This document shows, one piece after another, positions 1 to 10,425 of a stretch of DNA of 64,000 nt. The notes beneath the pieces are model-generated. The model was given only the letters and a program-made list of their open reading frames with translations, had not been told where the DNA came from and searched no databases. Source of the stretch: Casuarina equisetifolia (taxonomy: Eukaryota; Streptophyta; Magnoliopsida; Fagales; Casuarinaceae). The number at the start of each line of letters is the position of its first letter. Positions within the stretch are counted from its first letter, which is position 1. Where the stretch lies: assembly GCA_028551475.1 (NCBI GenBank), contig CM052361.1, positions 20,845,491-20,909,490 of the forward strand, read 5' to 3'. Made by a program: the position numbers and the translations under genes.

Positions 1-361
1 CTCTTATCCTAATAGAATTGGGTTTTAAAGACCTAAAACAATTGAGTTTTGAATTCCTAAATTAATTGGGACTTGAATTCCTAACATGACTGGGTTTTCT
101 ATTCATTTAGAAAACCCAACAACAATAGAAAATCTAATAACAATCATCCAAAACCTAAGCCCATCTTGACTTTCTTGATCTTGATATTATGATTTTGCCA
201 CACAATAAGCATCATGTTCTCTATGTTCATTCTTTTCTCCTTGCCTCTTTGTGTTATATAAACAAGATAAATTTAGGTAAATAAAGAGGAGTTTAAATGT
301 TTTCTCACAATAATTAAAGTTATTTATTGCCTAAAACAGATAAAATAACTCTACAAAAATA
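1..361. other. AT-rich non-coding stretch
   Basis: No supportable gene. The first 110 bases contain three loose copies of a roughly 28-bp unit built on AATTGGG-TTT followed by GAATTCCTAA. The DNA abuts the broken end of the copia element that starts at 362, so the boundary may be an insertion or deletion junction. Confidence 0.4.
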
Positions 362-516
362 GAGTTATCATTCACCCAGGTACACTTCATAATCAGGATG
401 AATAGCTGACCTTCTTTCTCTAGTGGATTTTCTCACTAGTGGATTGACCATGGCTTGATCTTGGGCCTGTGATTCTATAATAGAGGCATTATTAGCAACT
501 TCACATGCGCATACGC

Positions 517-1661
517 CTAGACTAGGGTTGTCAAAATGGGCTCACTATTGAAGAAAACAAAAGGATTAACCCTAATATTCACAGCGGCATCATCATCATT
601 ACCTATGGTTTGCGAACATCCTAGTTTCTCTACAACATCAAGTTCCAAAAACTTAGCCGTTTGTGAGTCCATAATCTTGGGACCTTCATTAGGGCTGTAA
701 AACCGATATCCTTTTGAGTGTTCTAGGTAGGACAAAAAATAGCATCTGGTAGTCCTCAGATCCAACTTCCCTAAAGTCATATTATACAATTTAACCTTAG
801 CTGGGCATCCCCATACTTTGACATGGTTCAAATTGGACTTGCATCCCTTAAATGCTTCAAATGGTGTCAATTGAATGGCCTTAGTGGGGACACAATTAAG
901 GACATACATGGAGGTCTTCAAGTCTTCTCCTTATAGAAACTGGGGAAGGTTACTACCACTCATCATGCTTTTGACCATCTCCATTAGTGTCCTATTTCGT
1001 CTCTCAGCAAAACCATTCTGCTCAAGACTACCAGGCACAGTAAACTGTGCTACTATTCCTGAGTCCTCCAAATACTGAGCAAATGGTCCCTTATGTTGTG
1101 TTGTATCACCATGTCTTCTATAATATTCTCTACCTTGATCATACCATACAACTTTTATACTTTTTCTCAATTCCTTTTCAACTTCTGCCTTAAACACCTT
1201 AAATTTCTCAAGTGACTCTGATTTCTTTTTGATTAGGTACACATATCCATAACGAAAACAATCATCTATAAAAGTAATGAAGTACACATCACCATGTAAT
1301 GTCACTTTGTAGGGCCACTTATATCAGTATGAATCACAGCCAATAGCTTAGAACAATGCACCACGGTTTTCTTCTTTATTTTATTCATCTTGCCCTTACA
1401 ACAATCCACACATATATCCAAGTGTTCATTAAGGATAGTCAAAATTCTTGTTTTAACCAACCTTTGAATTCTTTCTTTGGAAACATGACAGAGTCTCTTA
1501 TGCCATAATTTATATGATCGCTCTTTAGTCATCACCCTCTTTGAAACATCACAACCAACATTTGTAGCAACATAAATTTCATATAGGGATAAGCTGATTT
1601 TATATAAACCATGATCCATTACACAACTACCAACAAGGTTCGAATCAAAAGATACATTCAC
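517..1661 (-). pseudogene. copia integrase remnant
   Basis: The frame at 1661-1302 has the GAG-pre-integrase zinc-binding text (LWHKRLCHVSKERI, then CVDCCKGK), the HHCC module. The frame at 1305-931 has the integrase core (TFIDDCFRYGYVYLIKKKSE, then NGFAERRNRTLMEM). The frame at 921-517 has the downstream copia text (TPFEAFKG, VWGCPAKV, CYFLSYLEHSKGYRF). The three pieces lie in shifted frames with a 4-base overlap or short gaps. In a live element these form one polyprotein, so this is a pseudogene. Confidence 0.85.
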
Positions 1662-2013
1662 AATGGAGTTCTTAAACTCAAAAGAGTACCCTAATTCAAA
1701 CTCAGACTAGATTCTGCCTAAAGGACGGTACATAAAAAATGTTACATAAAGTTATTCTAAAGTCGCTATCCAAAGGAAGAATTATGTCACCAACGAACTC
1801 CACATCAGCTCTTATGTTGTTCCCCATAAAAAGATACTTTTGGTCCTCATTGGGCCTCCTCCTGCTTACAAACCCGTGAATAATAAACGCTACATGGTTA
1901 GTTGCTGCACTATCTAACTACTAGGAACTAGAGGGTGTTTCTATTAAGTGAGACTCACAAACATGGGCTAAAGAGCAATTACCTCTAATTGGGTGCTTTC
2001 TTGTTTTCTTCCT

Positions 2014-2979
2014 TTACTTGGGACAAATGGTTCTCTTATGACCCTTTTCTTTACAATAGAAACACACAAGCTCATCAACCTTAGCCCCAGTAACTACTTG
2101 AGGCCTCCTGCCTGTAGTTGCATTACCCTGAGGGGCTGCTCCCCTAGTGGTTGTGCCCCTAGTAGCTGGGCGAGTCCTCTTAGACTCTTTACCATTATGG
2201 GGCCTCATCCTCTTGCCCCTACTAAAGCTTGATCCTTGAGTGAGCATGGCAAAAAGTGATCCTTCCTTCCTTAGCTTTTTCTCCTCAACCATGACTTGAG
2301 CCAACAGCTCATTAGTAGTCCATTTCTCACGCTACATATAATAAGAGGTCTTAAATATGCCAAACTCAGCAGGAGACTACCCAACACCTTGTGTATTATG
2401 ATTGCATCATAGAGAATTATATCCAGTTTCTTTAGCTTTGCCTTAAGGTTAATGATCCTCATAATATAATTCTTAATAATAACTGACCCATCATACTTGA
2501 GATCAAATAGTTCTTGCAAGAGTTTCCCAACTTTAACATTTGAAGGGGTTGTGTACTACTTATCCATTTTTTTTCCAAAAAGTCCTTAGCACTAACATCA
2601 GCTCATTCTTTCTTGCCCATGTGGCACACGTGTTTTTATACTCCTCTGTGCTAGTTGGAGTGGGAACCATAAGTTTTTCAGTAGTTAAGGTCGAATGCAG
2701 GTCAACAATTCGCATAGCAAAGCAAAAATCAGCAAGCCATTTCTTAAAGTTTGATCCTGTTAATACTTCTATAGTGACCATGTAATTGTTGATGGTAAAA
2801 GTGACTGCAATTAGTAAACATATAGTTGAACTACACCGTAAGTAGAGCAATGAGAGTCTCATAAGCAATATCACATAAACACTTGTGGGCAGTAAATATG
2901 ACATGCTGTCGAAAAACTCTCCACATGGTAGCCGAAACCAATCCTCACAACCCACTACCTGTAGATGTATGGATTGCAA
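2014..2979 (-). pseudogene. copia gag remnant
   Basis: The frame at 2979-2560 has the N-terminal gag text typical of copia elements (LTGSNFKKW, where the family has L-x-G-x-NF/Y-x-x-W). The frame at 2304-2014 ends in a CCHC zinc knuckle, CFYCKEKGHKRTICPK (C-x2-C-x4-H-x4-C), the nucleic-acid-binding signature of the nucleocapsid. The intervening piece at 2519-2271 is in a different frame, so at least two frameshifts or stops separate the parts. The coat protein function is lost. Confidence 0.8.
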
Positions 2980-4842
2980 AATTGGTCAAACAATGTTGGC
3001 TCACCATATAAAATTCAAATCCCAATATGTAGTCACTCTTGTGGGAGAAAACCACACACCAAGATAGGATATAGTCATAATGCAAGAACAAAATCTCATA
3101 ATCCAATTAGACTGCACCACTGTGGTGATCATAGTCTAACTAAATCACAAGACTCCCAACACACTTGATTGAATCCCAAAATGCACCAGGCTGCAATCCC
3201 ATAGCTTAACTAAATTGTTCTACTGTGGTGATCACAACTCAGCCAAACTACGAGATCGGCCTATGCTACGGGTATAAACTACATTCTACTCACAAACAAA
3301 TATCCAACTTAATTTTTAAGATTGAGGCATTTAATTGCGAGTTGTATTAAAACAACATCATAGATGTTGTACAGTTGTATATTAAAATAAAATCATAATC
3401 TAAGAGTATTCCACATAATCATACATCATGTTCTAGATCACAAAACAATCCTCAAACAAACAAACATGACAAAATAGCATACAATAGTCATGCATATAAG
3501 TTTAACAAATAATAAATTATGTAATTTTAATTGAGATTGACAATCATAATTGGCAAATAATTTAGAATATATGCATCATTGCCTTTTAGACTTAAATAGG
3601 AATTTTTCTAAGTTGAAAAACAACTCTGACGTGCCACCCACGCGCCGCCACACATCGCCAGAAGCAGCTGTTGATAGTATGGATGGGTCAACGGTATAGA
3701 CTGGTAAGGTCAACCTAGTACAGGCGGTCGGGTCGGCCCAGTAGGGTCAGGCTGAGTCGGCCCAGTTCAGCCAAGTCAGTTGGTTCACTGTCTGGCCGGT
3801 TGGTTTTCTGGTCAAATGAGATGCCAAGGTGTTGGTTAGCTTCATGTCTATGTTTGATGCCGCAGACGGTGGCCTTGTGGGGGCTCACCAGTAGCCAGAT
3901 CTAGATTGAAACATACGGGTCGGGTCGACCCAGTCCGATCGCCATCTTTTTTGGCGGATCTTGGCAACAGTGGAATCATCCCGCCATGCTGGTCCCAAAT
4001 CTGGCCTTAACCCGCAAGAATACCCAAGGGTTGGGTCCAGATCTAGTTCGAAACAAAAACAAAACTCATGAATAAAAAACTAATTTTTGAGCTCAAAATC
4101 TTGACTTTTAACTTGTTTGTTCTCTAGATTGGTGCTAAGATGGCTTCAATATCAAATGTTAGAAAATCTTGCCTCAACAGAGGCTATTTTATAAATCAAA
4201 GCATCGACCATGGAGAGAAACAATGGGTTTCGAAAATAGTATATATAACATAGAAAGAAAGCGTACCATTTTTCTCCATCTTTCTTCAGTTGTGGATAGA
4301 CCCTAACCTTCCTCTCTATGCTCTTCCAAGCTTGATGAGGTAGCCAAGCTTGTTGCTGTAATGGGAGAGTGGTTTTCTCATTGCTCAAATCTCTCTCTCT
4401 CACTTTAGTTACAAAAAAGGGTGCCGTGTGTGTCCATGAATGAGACTTACCTTTTAACTGAGTGGAGATTGATGACATAGCGAAAATGTCCTGTGGGGGC
4501 ATTTTTCCATTATAAAGTGTAGTAAATAAATACATTAGCACATATGTTACTTTTTCCCTGCAGCAAACTATAATATGTATATAAAGAGAGCTAAAGAGGG
4601 AACTTAGCCAATAATGAATTGTATCTATACAAATAGATTGACTCATCACAATCTATAAGATAAACAAACAAAGGCTTACACCAAATAAAGGGAAACAGAT
4701 AATGAGGACAACACAAATGTGTGTACACTTTGTGTACAATCATGATGGACCAACAAATCATATCAAACAGTCACGGTAGGGAATATTAGTTTATGCTCAT
4801 TGGTATAAGCCCACATAATATGAACTCATGCAATGAGCCAAC
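2980..4842. other. Region upstream of the copia gag; no gene recognised
   Basis: This may hold the leader and 5' LTR of the minus-strand copia element, but I could not find paired LTRs or a tRNA-complementary primer site. A GC-rich, CpG-containing patch at 3630-4030 with repeated CGGGTCGG/CCCAGT text stands out from AT-rich flanks. Minus-strand ORF 4649-4152 (165 codons) resembles no family I know and is probably leader or LTR sequence read by chance. A CTGTGGTGATCA motif occurs at about 3119 and 3221. Confidence 0.35.
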
Positions 4843-4954
4843 AGTTCAAGCTCATGACCAAGTAAAATCTATCGGTTGCGGTATCCTAGAGATTATTTAC
4901 TATGTGCCTCTAAAGATGGAAGTTAACACTCCGGGAGTAGCAATCCAAAGGTAG
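4843..4954 (+). pseudogene. Asparagine synthetase 3' fragment
   Basis: The 112 bases match the end of the last exon of the complete gene at 24628-24741, through the stop, and homology continues into the 3'UTR. Translated in frame they give about 36 codons ending GVAIQR-stop, against GVAIQS-stop in the intact gene. One codon is deleted and there are several replacements. Nothing upstream of 4843 resembles the rest of the gene, so the duplication broke inside the last exon. No product is expected. Confidence 0.9.
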
Positions 4955-5461
4955 TATCCTTCTTGTTGGACAGCGCTATACGGGAGTTTCGTTGTCTATT
5001 TTCAAGATTTTGCAAGCTGGGTTGTGTAAAGGGAATACATAAATGCTAGGAAATACTCTTATGGCTTTTTTAAAGATGGTGCATTATTAAGACGTTGTAC
5101 TTTTCCTTATGAACCGTTTTAAGAGAGCAACGGAATCTCACCTTTTTATATTAAATATGTGCAGAAGTACCAGTATCTTGCATGGTTTGATCCCCATATT
5201 CTACCTGCAAAACATTAATTGGACCGCGCCTGTGTTGACCCAGAGCTTTTCTCAGCCCAGGGCTGATCAATAATGGGTTTTCAGCCTGAGAAAAGGTGGA
5301 TAACATCCCCGAAGGCTGCGAATCTAGAATCTGGATTTGTTTAGGTAGCTCAGCTCAACCAGTTCTGAGCTTAAAAAGTGAAAACCAGGTTGAACCCGTT
5401 TTGGTCTGGACCTATCTTTTGTAATTCTAAGCATTAAATGACAAAAACTCTCCCAAAAACG

Positions 5462-5533
5462 TGTGGCTGCTGGGATTCAAGCCCAACTCTCCGCGGCCAC
5501 ACGTAGAATTCTTACCAATAAACTACCCTCTGG
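5462..5533 (-). pseudogene. tRNA-His pseudogene
   Basis: Positional homologue of the intact tRNA-His at 25350-25421. The 3' half is preserved (CCCAGCAGCCAC). The anticodon loop has lost one base (TTGTGGC to TGTGGC). The 5' acceptor strand no longer pairs, and the B box has a C-to-T change at the invariant CGA (GGCTTGAATCC). It should neither fold nor be transcribed well. Confidence 0.85.
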
Positions 5534-5588
5534 TCGCAGAAATATATTCAGAACCCAACTGGAATCTCTAAAACCTACGATTGAATGT

Positions 5589-5780
5589 CAGCAAGGTCTT
5601 GGCTGGTGCAAGTAGTCAGGGGACGGAAGTCAGCAGCTGTCAACTTTGGTTGAGCAAAGTCTTGGCTGGTACAAGTAGTTAGGGGACGGAAGTCAGCGGC
5701 TATCAACGCTGGTTGGGCAAAAGTCTTGGCTAGTACGAGTAGTTAGGGGACGGAAGTCAGCAGCTGACATCGCTGGTTGA
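5589..5780. repeat. 63-bp tandem repeat, three units
   Basis: Three imperfect copies of a unit containing GTCTTGGCTGGTACAAGTAG, then GGGGACGGAAGTCAGC, then a GCTGGTTG end. Copy B of the segmental duplication has one shortened unit at about 25490-25550, so the expansion is specific to copy A. Confidence 0.85.
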
Positions 5781-6299
5781 CATGAAGAAAACCTTCTCAA
5801 ATAGTGATTCAATTAGGTTTTAGGTGAAGAAAACAAGGAAAGTGAAGCAACCACTTTTACTTCCAAAACAAACAGGTTGAGCCGGTGATTGTTTTTTGAC
5901 ATACTATAGATTATCCTTCTTCCTTCAAATCTTCAAACGGAAAAGAATTGATTGGTATCAAAAATCACTCAGAAGAGGGATCAGATAAGCCTAAAATTGA
6001 TCAAATACAGCAAACAAGGAAGTATCTTAAAAAAAGGCAAAGGAAATGGGATCAGAAGCTACAAAAGCTGGCGTTGACATAAGCACTTTTGCTTTAATGC
6101 ATTGGCAAAGATAACTTTTTTCTTCACTTCAAATTAAAAGAGCGGTAAGTTTGAGCAATAAAATAAGTGGGCCTTATTTTTGATTCCCAACAATATGCGT
6201 TTACTTTACATGAGAATGGGTGCAAATTTGTAACCCTCTCCCCAAACATATCACAAAAAATTGAAACCATTAAACTAGATAGAACACAGATGGGTAAAC

Positions 6300-8143
6300 T
6301 TAAAAGAACAAAGTCGTATAGAATAGTTGATTCCAGGTATCAGGCAATCCAGGAAGGCACCAATGGCTACAATCAGCGGACCGGGCAGGGTTGGCGCGCT
6401 GCTCAGGGCTCAAATCGCCGCTGTAGATAGAAGGGTGCCCATCTTTCCTCAGTGCCGATAGCATGGTTATGTCCAGCAAATACGGAGGGTTGTTCATCTC
6501 CCTCAGCACCATATCCACCACCCTCATTTGATCAAGGTTTGCCCTTGGGTATGTAGTTCCACTCAATGGCGCCGTCTCACCGTAGCAATTCTTAGTTGTT
6601 GATGTCGTCGGACCGGCACTCCATTCATTTGGGCTGTCAATGTCAGGTACACAAACATTAATCGCCAAACAAATCATGGGAGAAATTATGGAGGCTGGCA
6701 ACTTATACTCAGTAAGTACAGAGCATTAAAATGTCTCATAAAAATTGAAATGAGTTCCATCAAAACCCACTTGTAATGTGTTGGAGAGATGGATAGAAAG
6801 AAGACTCTAGTTTTGGTGGTATCAATGTTGGTGTCAACCCAATTTGCCCATGTTTTAAGTCCCTTATCCATAGCAGCCAATTGATCCATGTCGCGGTAAT
6901 ATTTTCCTTCCGACTCTATGTAGTCCCATCTGCAAGTTATCACCAGAAACACTTCCATTAATTAAATGCCTCTAAAATCTGCATCCCCAGATACATATAG
7001 AATTACACGAGCGTCTTGAAGCTTAAATCGTGAATTAGTCACCAACCCTTGGAGAGATCCTTTGTGGCTCCACCAATGACCTGTATTGAACGATAGCACA
7101 TCAACGCCTTGCCAGGCTTGGGCATTGCCGGATATTTGATCAAGCCTTAAAACCCTCTTCCCTTCTACCATATCAATGTCAACCAGATATGGAGCTCTGT
7201 AAAATGATATGGACACGCCATAGTCCTGAACAATATTGCAAAACTTAATTAATGGCTACCTCATATTGTAAGGTTTTCGACTCCGCGCCAACAACAAAAT
7301 AAAAGAGGGGGCTGCTATGCTGCATTTGGCACCAGCTACAAAATAATGCTGACTGCCTTTTGGCTTCCCTAACAAGTTTCCCAACTGGTTTCTATGCTAT
7401 AATGATTCGTCGGCTGTGGCCACAGCAAACAACATGTTACCTTTGCCTATTGGGAAAATTTGTTGAAAATTTTGAAATGTATATGATAACTAAGCAAATT
7501 ATTGGCGAAGAAAAGAGATAGGGAACGCTAAGACTGACCAAAAACTTGAAGGTTGAAAGAGGTTCGCCTCTGATGAGTTGTGTTTGGGTTGTCGGTGCTG
7601 CAGCTGAAATCATACAAATCAAAGACTGCCATTGATTCCTTCCAAGTGAGTCACCCACAAACATCACAATCTTCCCACTCATTCTCGTCAAAAACTCGAG
7701 CCCATTAAATCTATTACCATCAATAAGAAATATCATAAACATTGTGGGACAATAAAGCACAGTTTACTCAGTATCTTCTAAAAAGAAAGCAGTTTTTACC
7801 TTGGGAGCTCACAGTTGAGGGGCTTCCATCGATACTTAAGGTAATCGGAGTCCGGCCGCCCGAACATTTGGCAGTTAAACTCGGAATCTATGATTGGACA
7901 GTCAGAAACTTGGTATCCTGGGTATGTGTCATCACGAACCCAAGTACCAGCAAACAATGCACAAGTGCTCTGGTTGGCTTGGATCATGGGTCCTGTATGG
8001 TGGTGGATACTTTGGTGCTTTTTCAAGCTCATTATAATGGCTGAGGAAGCTATGTGGAATTGAACCAAAAAAAGACATAGTATTGCCAAACATAACCCAA
8101 AAGAACGACATAAGGGTGAGGACTGACAAGAAAGAATAACCAT
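6300..8143 (-). CDS. TBL: Trichome birefringence-like (TBL) polysaccharide O-acetyltransferase
   Basis: Five exons on the minus strand (8143-7800, 7710-7539, 7225-7047, 6929-6771, 6633-6300), all with GT-AG borders and matching phases, give 395 residues, a normal TBL length. A hydrophobic signal-anchor lies near the N terminus (LCLAILCLFLVQF). The PMR5 N-terminal domain begins at CALFAGTWVRDD. The GDS catalytic motif is at about 134-136 and the DCSH (DxxH) motif at about 372-375, before the conserved WCLPGLPDTWNQL end. In this family Golgi TBL proteins move acetyl groups to xylan, mannan or pectin; the substrate here is unknown. The start is the ATG before the signal-anchor; the frame stays open 72 codons upstream through a tandem repeat. 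By similarity it may fall in the TBL36-38 group, but I cannot confirm that. It is the intact TBL of the duplicated pair. Confidence 0.93.
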
Positions 8144-8187
8144 CGCAGAGGCTAACAGGGAGAAACAGAAAAAGCTAAGGAAGCTGG

Positions 8188-8345
8188 AAAAGAATACAGT
8201 TGCTTCAGTGTTCTTCCAGACAAAGATAACGAAATGGCAAAAGAATATAGTTGCTTCAGTGTTCTTCCACAAAAAAACTAAGGAAGCGGGAAAAGAATAT
8301 AGTTGCTTCAATGTTCTTCCAGAGAAGGGGGAAAAGCTAAGGAAC
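8188..8345. repeat. Tandem repeat in TBL leader
   Basis: Three imperfect units share AAAAGAATA-AGTTGCTTCA-TGTTCTTCCA, with period about 60-65 bp, just upstream of the TBL start codon. The minus frame runs open through all three, repeating the peptide WKNTEAT. Copy B lacks this array. It probably lies in the 5'UTR. Confidence 0.8.
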
Positions 8346-8599
8346 AGAACATAAAACAAAACAGCACACTCACTATTGCATGAAGGTAAAGAGTCCTATG
8401 GGAACTGAGAAAATCCGGCACTGACCAGATGATGAAGCATTTCTGAAAAACCAACAGACGGATCTGAGAAACTCTACCAAGCGTAACCCGTGAAGGGGGG
8501 CGAACTCAAATGATAAGGGGTTTTGGTTCCCTTTACGGTGGTGGGGGGAGGAATCCAACATATATGAGCTGTACCCAGATTTGTCGGATTGCAATTACA

Positions 8600-10425
8600 A
8601 TAATATCCCAGGTCCTCGGTCCTTTCCCCTCGGTTTCCATATAAAATTATCATGCTCCTTAAAACTTGTAATGAATGTATATCTTTTTTTTTTTTTTTTT
8701 TACCCTCGATAAAATCCTCAATCTTTTTCCTTTAATTTTGATAATGTGTTGATCACGTAAGAAGTGCCCCATTCCACGTAACTGAGAACCTGAACATGCC
8801 ATGCAGTCACATTAACAAGCGATTCCTCGACCCACAGTAACGTGATCTGTAGATGCCCGTGCTCGTATAATTTGGCTTTTACATATTTAATTATTAAGAT
8901 TGATAGAACAATTAAATTAAAAGATATAGTTATTTTAATAATAAAAAATTATTATGTAATTATGACACCAAAAAATATTTTTTAAATATAAAAGATTTCT
9001 TATAATATTAGGTTAGAATTCTTATCTTTTCGTGGAGATATATTTTTTTATTAATATTTAATTATAATTTTTTTAATTTTTTTTTATAAATAGAGAGTAT
9101 AAAAAAACTTAGTAAGTGAGTAAAGAAAATTTCATTGAAGACTAATTATTAAAGAGAATCTCTCTCATAAATTTTAATTGATAAGAGAATTCATGATATA
9201 CTATTCAAGGGAGAGAGAAAATATATATATAAAAAATCTAATTAGAATAAACTATTCAGAACATAGGACATTGTGATGTTCTAAACATTTTATATCTACT
9301 ATGTTTGGGTGTATGTATTCAATTTATATGTAAGTGATGCAACTTATTGAATTCTTTCAATATATTTAACTTTCAAAATTTTGCATAAAATCTCATGTTG
9401 ATATGTAGGTTTTGGGATGTGATTCTCCATGCCATTATGACAAATCTGTTTGGCATAACCAAACTCCAGCTTCCACACTCAAAGGCCTTGACCCATATTT
9501 ATTGGGTTTAACTTGAACTTAGTTAACCTTTACAAACACCGTGTCCTAAATATTTTTGTCTAGTCTCCCCCAAGTTCTTATACTAAATTGATAGTATTAC
9601 AAACCTTGCTTCTTAAAAACCGGCTCTAAAAAAGAACAACTTTGAAGGAAAGGCGTGATTAACAAAACATCTAGTTTTGTTGGGTCTTGCTATGTAGCAG
9701 CTTGGTTCTTAAAATAATTGATTAAATTTTTTATTAATCTATCATTTGAAATCCTCCGTTTAGAATATGATTTTACCAAATACTTTTCAAAATAATAATC
9801 CAAAGAACTTTTGTCTCCGGCTACATAAAACACAGCTATATTTTTCTGGATTTTCTGATTGTGTGGGGAATAGGCAGACCAAGACTAGATCGGCTGTAAA
9901 GGATATAGCTTTTCCGGGCACATGGGCCACTGGTGTAGCAGCCGGAACTTTTGACCTGAAAACAAAAGAAAAACGAAGCTTAGATTTTCAAATTATGGTC
10001 ATGACAAAATTTGAAATCATTAAAAATCTCGAGCAATGCGAACTTGTATTAAGAGAAACCAGCAGTCTTACACTCTTACTGATATAACTCTTGCGTTCTA
10101 TCCGACTGTAACAACTACATCGGTGGTTTGATGCCCAAGGAACATTTAAGAGCAAGATGCAATAGAAAAAGAAGATAGAAGTGAACATTACAGCCTATTA
10201 ATTGTGGGAACACATAAAAGATAACAACAGCAGTATAAACAACTTATAAATATTCTACGAGAAGATATCTGCTAAAAGAAAAGAACATGGTCTGAAAATC
10301 GTTATGACGAGACCATGCATGACTGTTTGAACAAGCTTAAGATACTACAAACACCATTCCAATGAGGGTGAGATAATAGCAGCAGCAAATCCAACTTGTT
10401 ATCCTTTTGGTTCTGGTACTGATCG
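8600..10425. other. AT-rich intergenic region
   Basis: No gene I can support. A run of about 21 T sits at 8682-8702, and 8880-9300 is very AT-rich. A 106-codon plus-strand ORF (9767-10087) has no recognisable motif and overlaps a shorter minus ORF; I treat both as chance. The right end is the 3' flank of the minus-strand gene ending at 10426. Confidence 0.5.

Larger units (their letters stand above)
362..2979 (-). mobile_element. Degenerate Ty1/copia retrotransposon (gag to integrase)
   Basis: Read on the minus strand, the order is gag (about 2979-2014), GAG-pre-integrase and integrase core (1661-931), integrase C-terminal part (921-517), and the linker before reverse transcriptase. That linker has the usual R-rich then DYEVYLGE-like text and ends near 362. 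Gag before integrase before RT is the copia order. The frame is broken repeatedly and reverse transcriptase is absent, so the element is dead and truncated. No clear LTR or primer-binding site was found upstream of gag. Confidence 0.85.
4843..8200. repeat. Segmental duplication, copy A
   Basis: This block is homologous and colinear, in the same orientation, with 24628-27250. It holds the last codons and 3'UTR of asparagine synthetase (plus), a tRNA-His relic (minus) and a complete TBL gene (minus). Copy-specific changes include a 63-bp repeat expanded three-fold at 5589-5780. Identity is clear over long stretches in introns and UTRs as well as exons, so this is DNA-level duplication, not retroposition. 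Confidence 0.9.

Noticed and set aside
1637-1650. GGTTCGAATC, a tRNA B-box word
   Set aside because: It lies inside the copia remnant coding text and no cloverleaf forms around it.
4152-4649. 165-codon minus-strand ORF
   Set aside because: No family text, low-complexity hydrophobic runs, and it lies in probable retroelement leader or LTR sequence.
9767-10087. 106-codon plus-strand ORF
   Set aside because: No motif, no splicing partner, and overlapped by another open frame on the minus strand.
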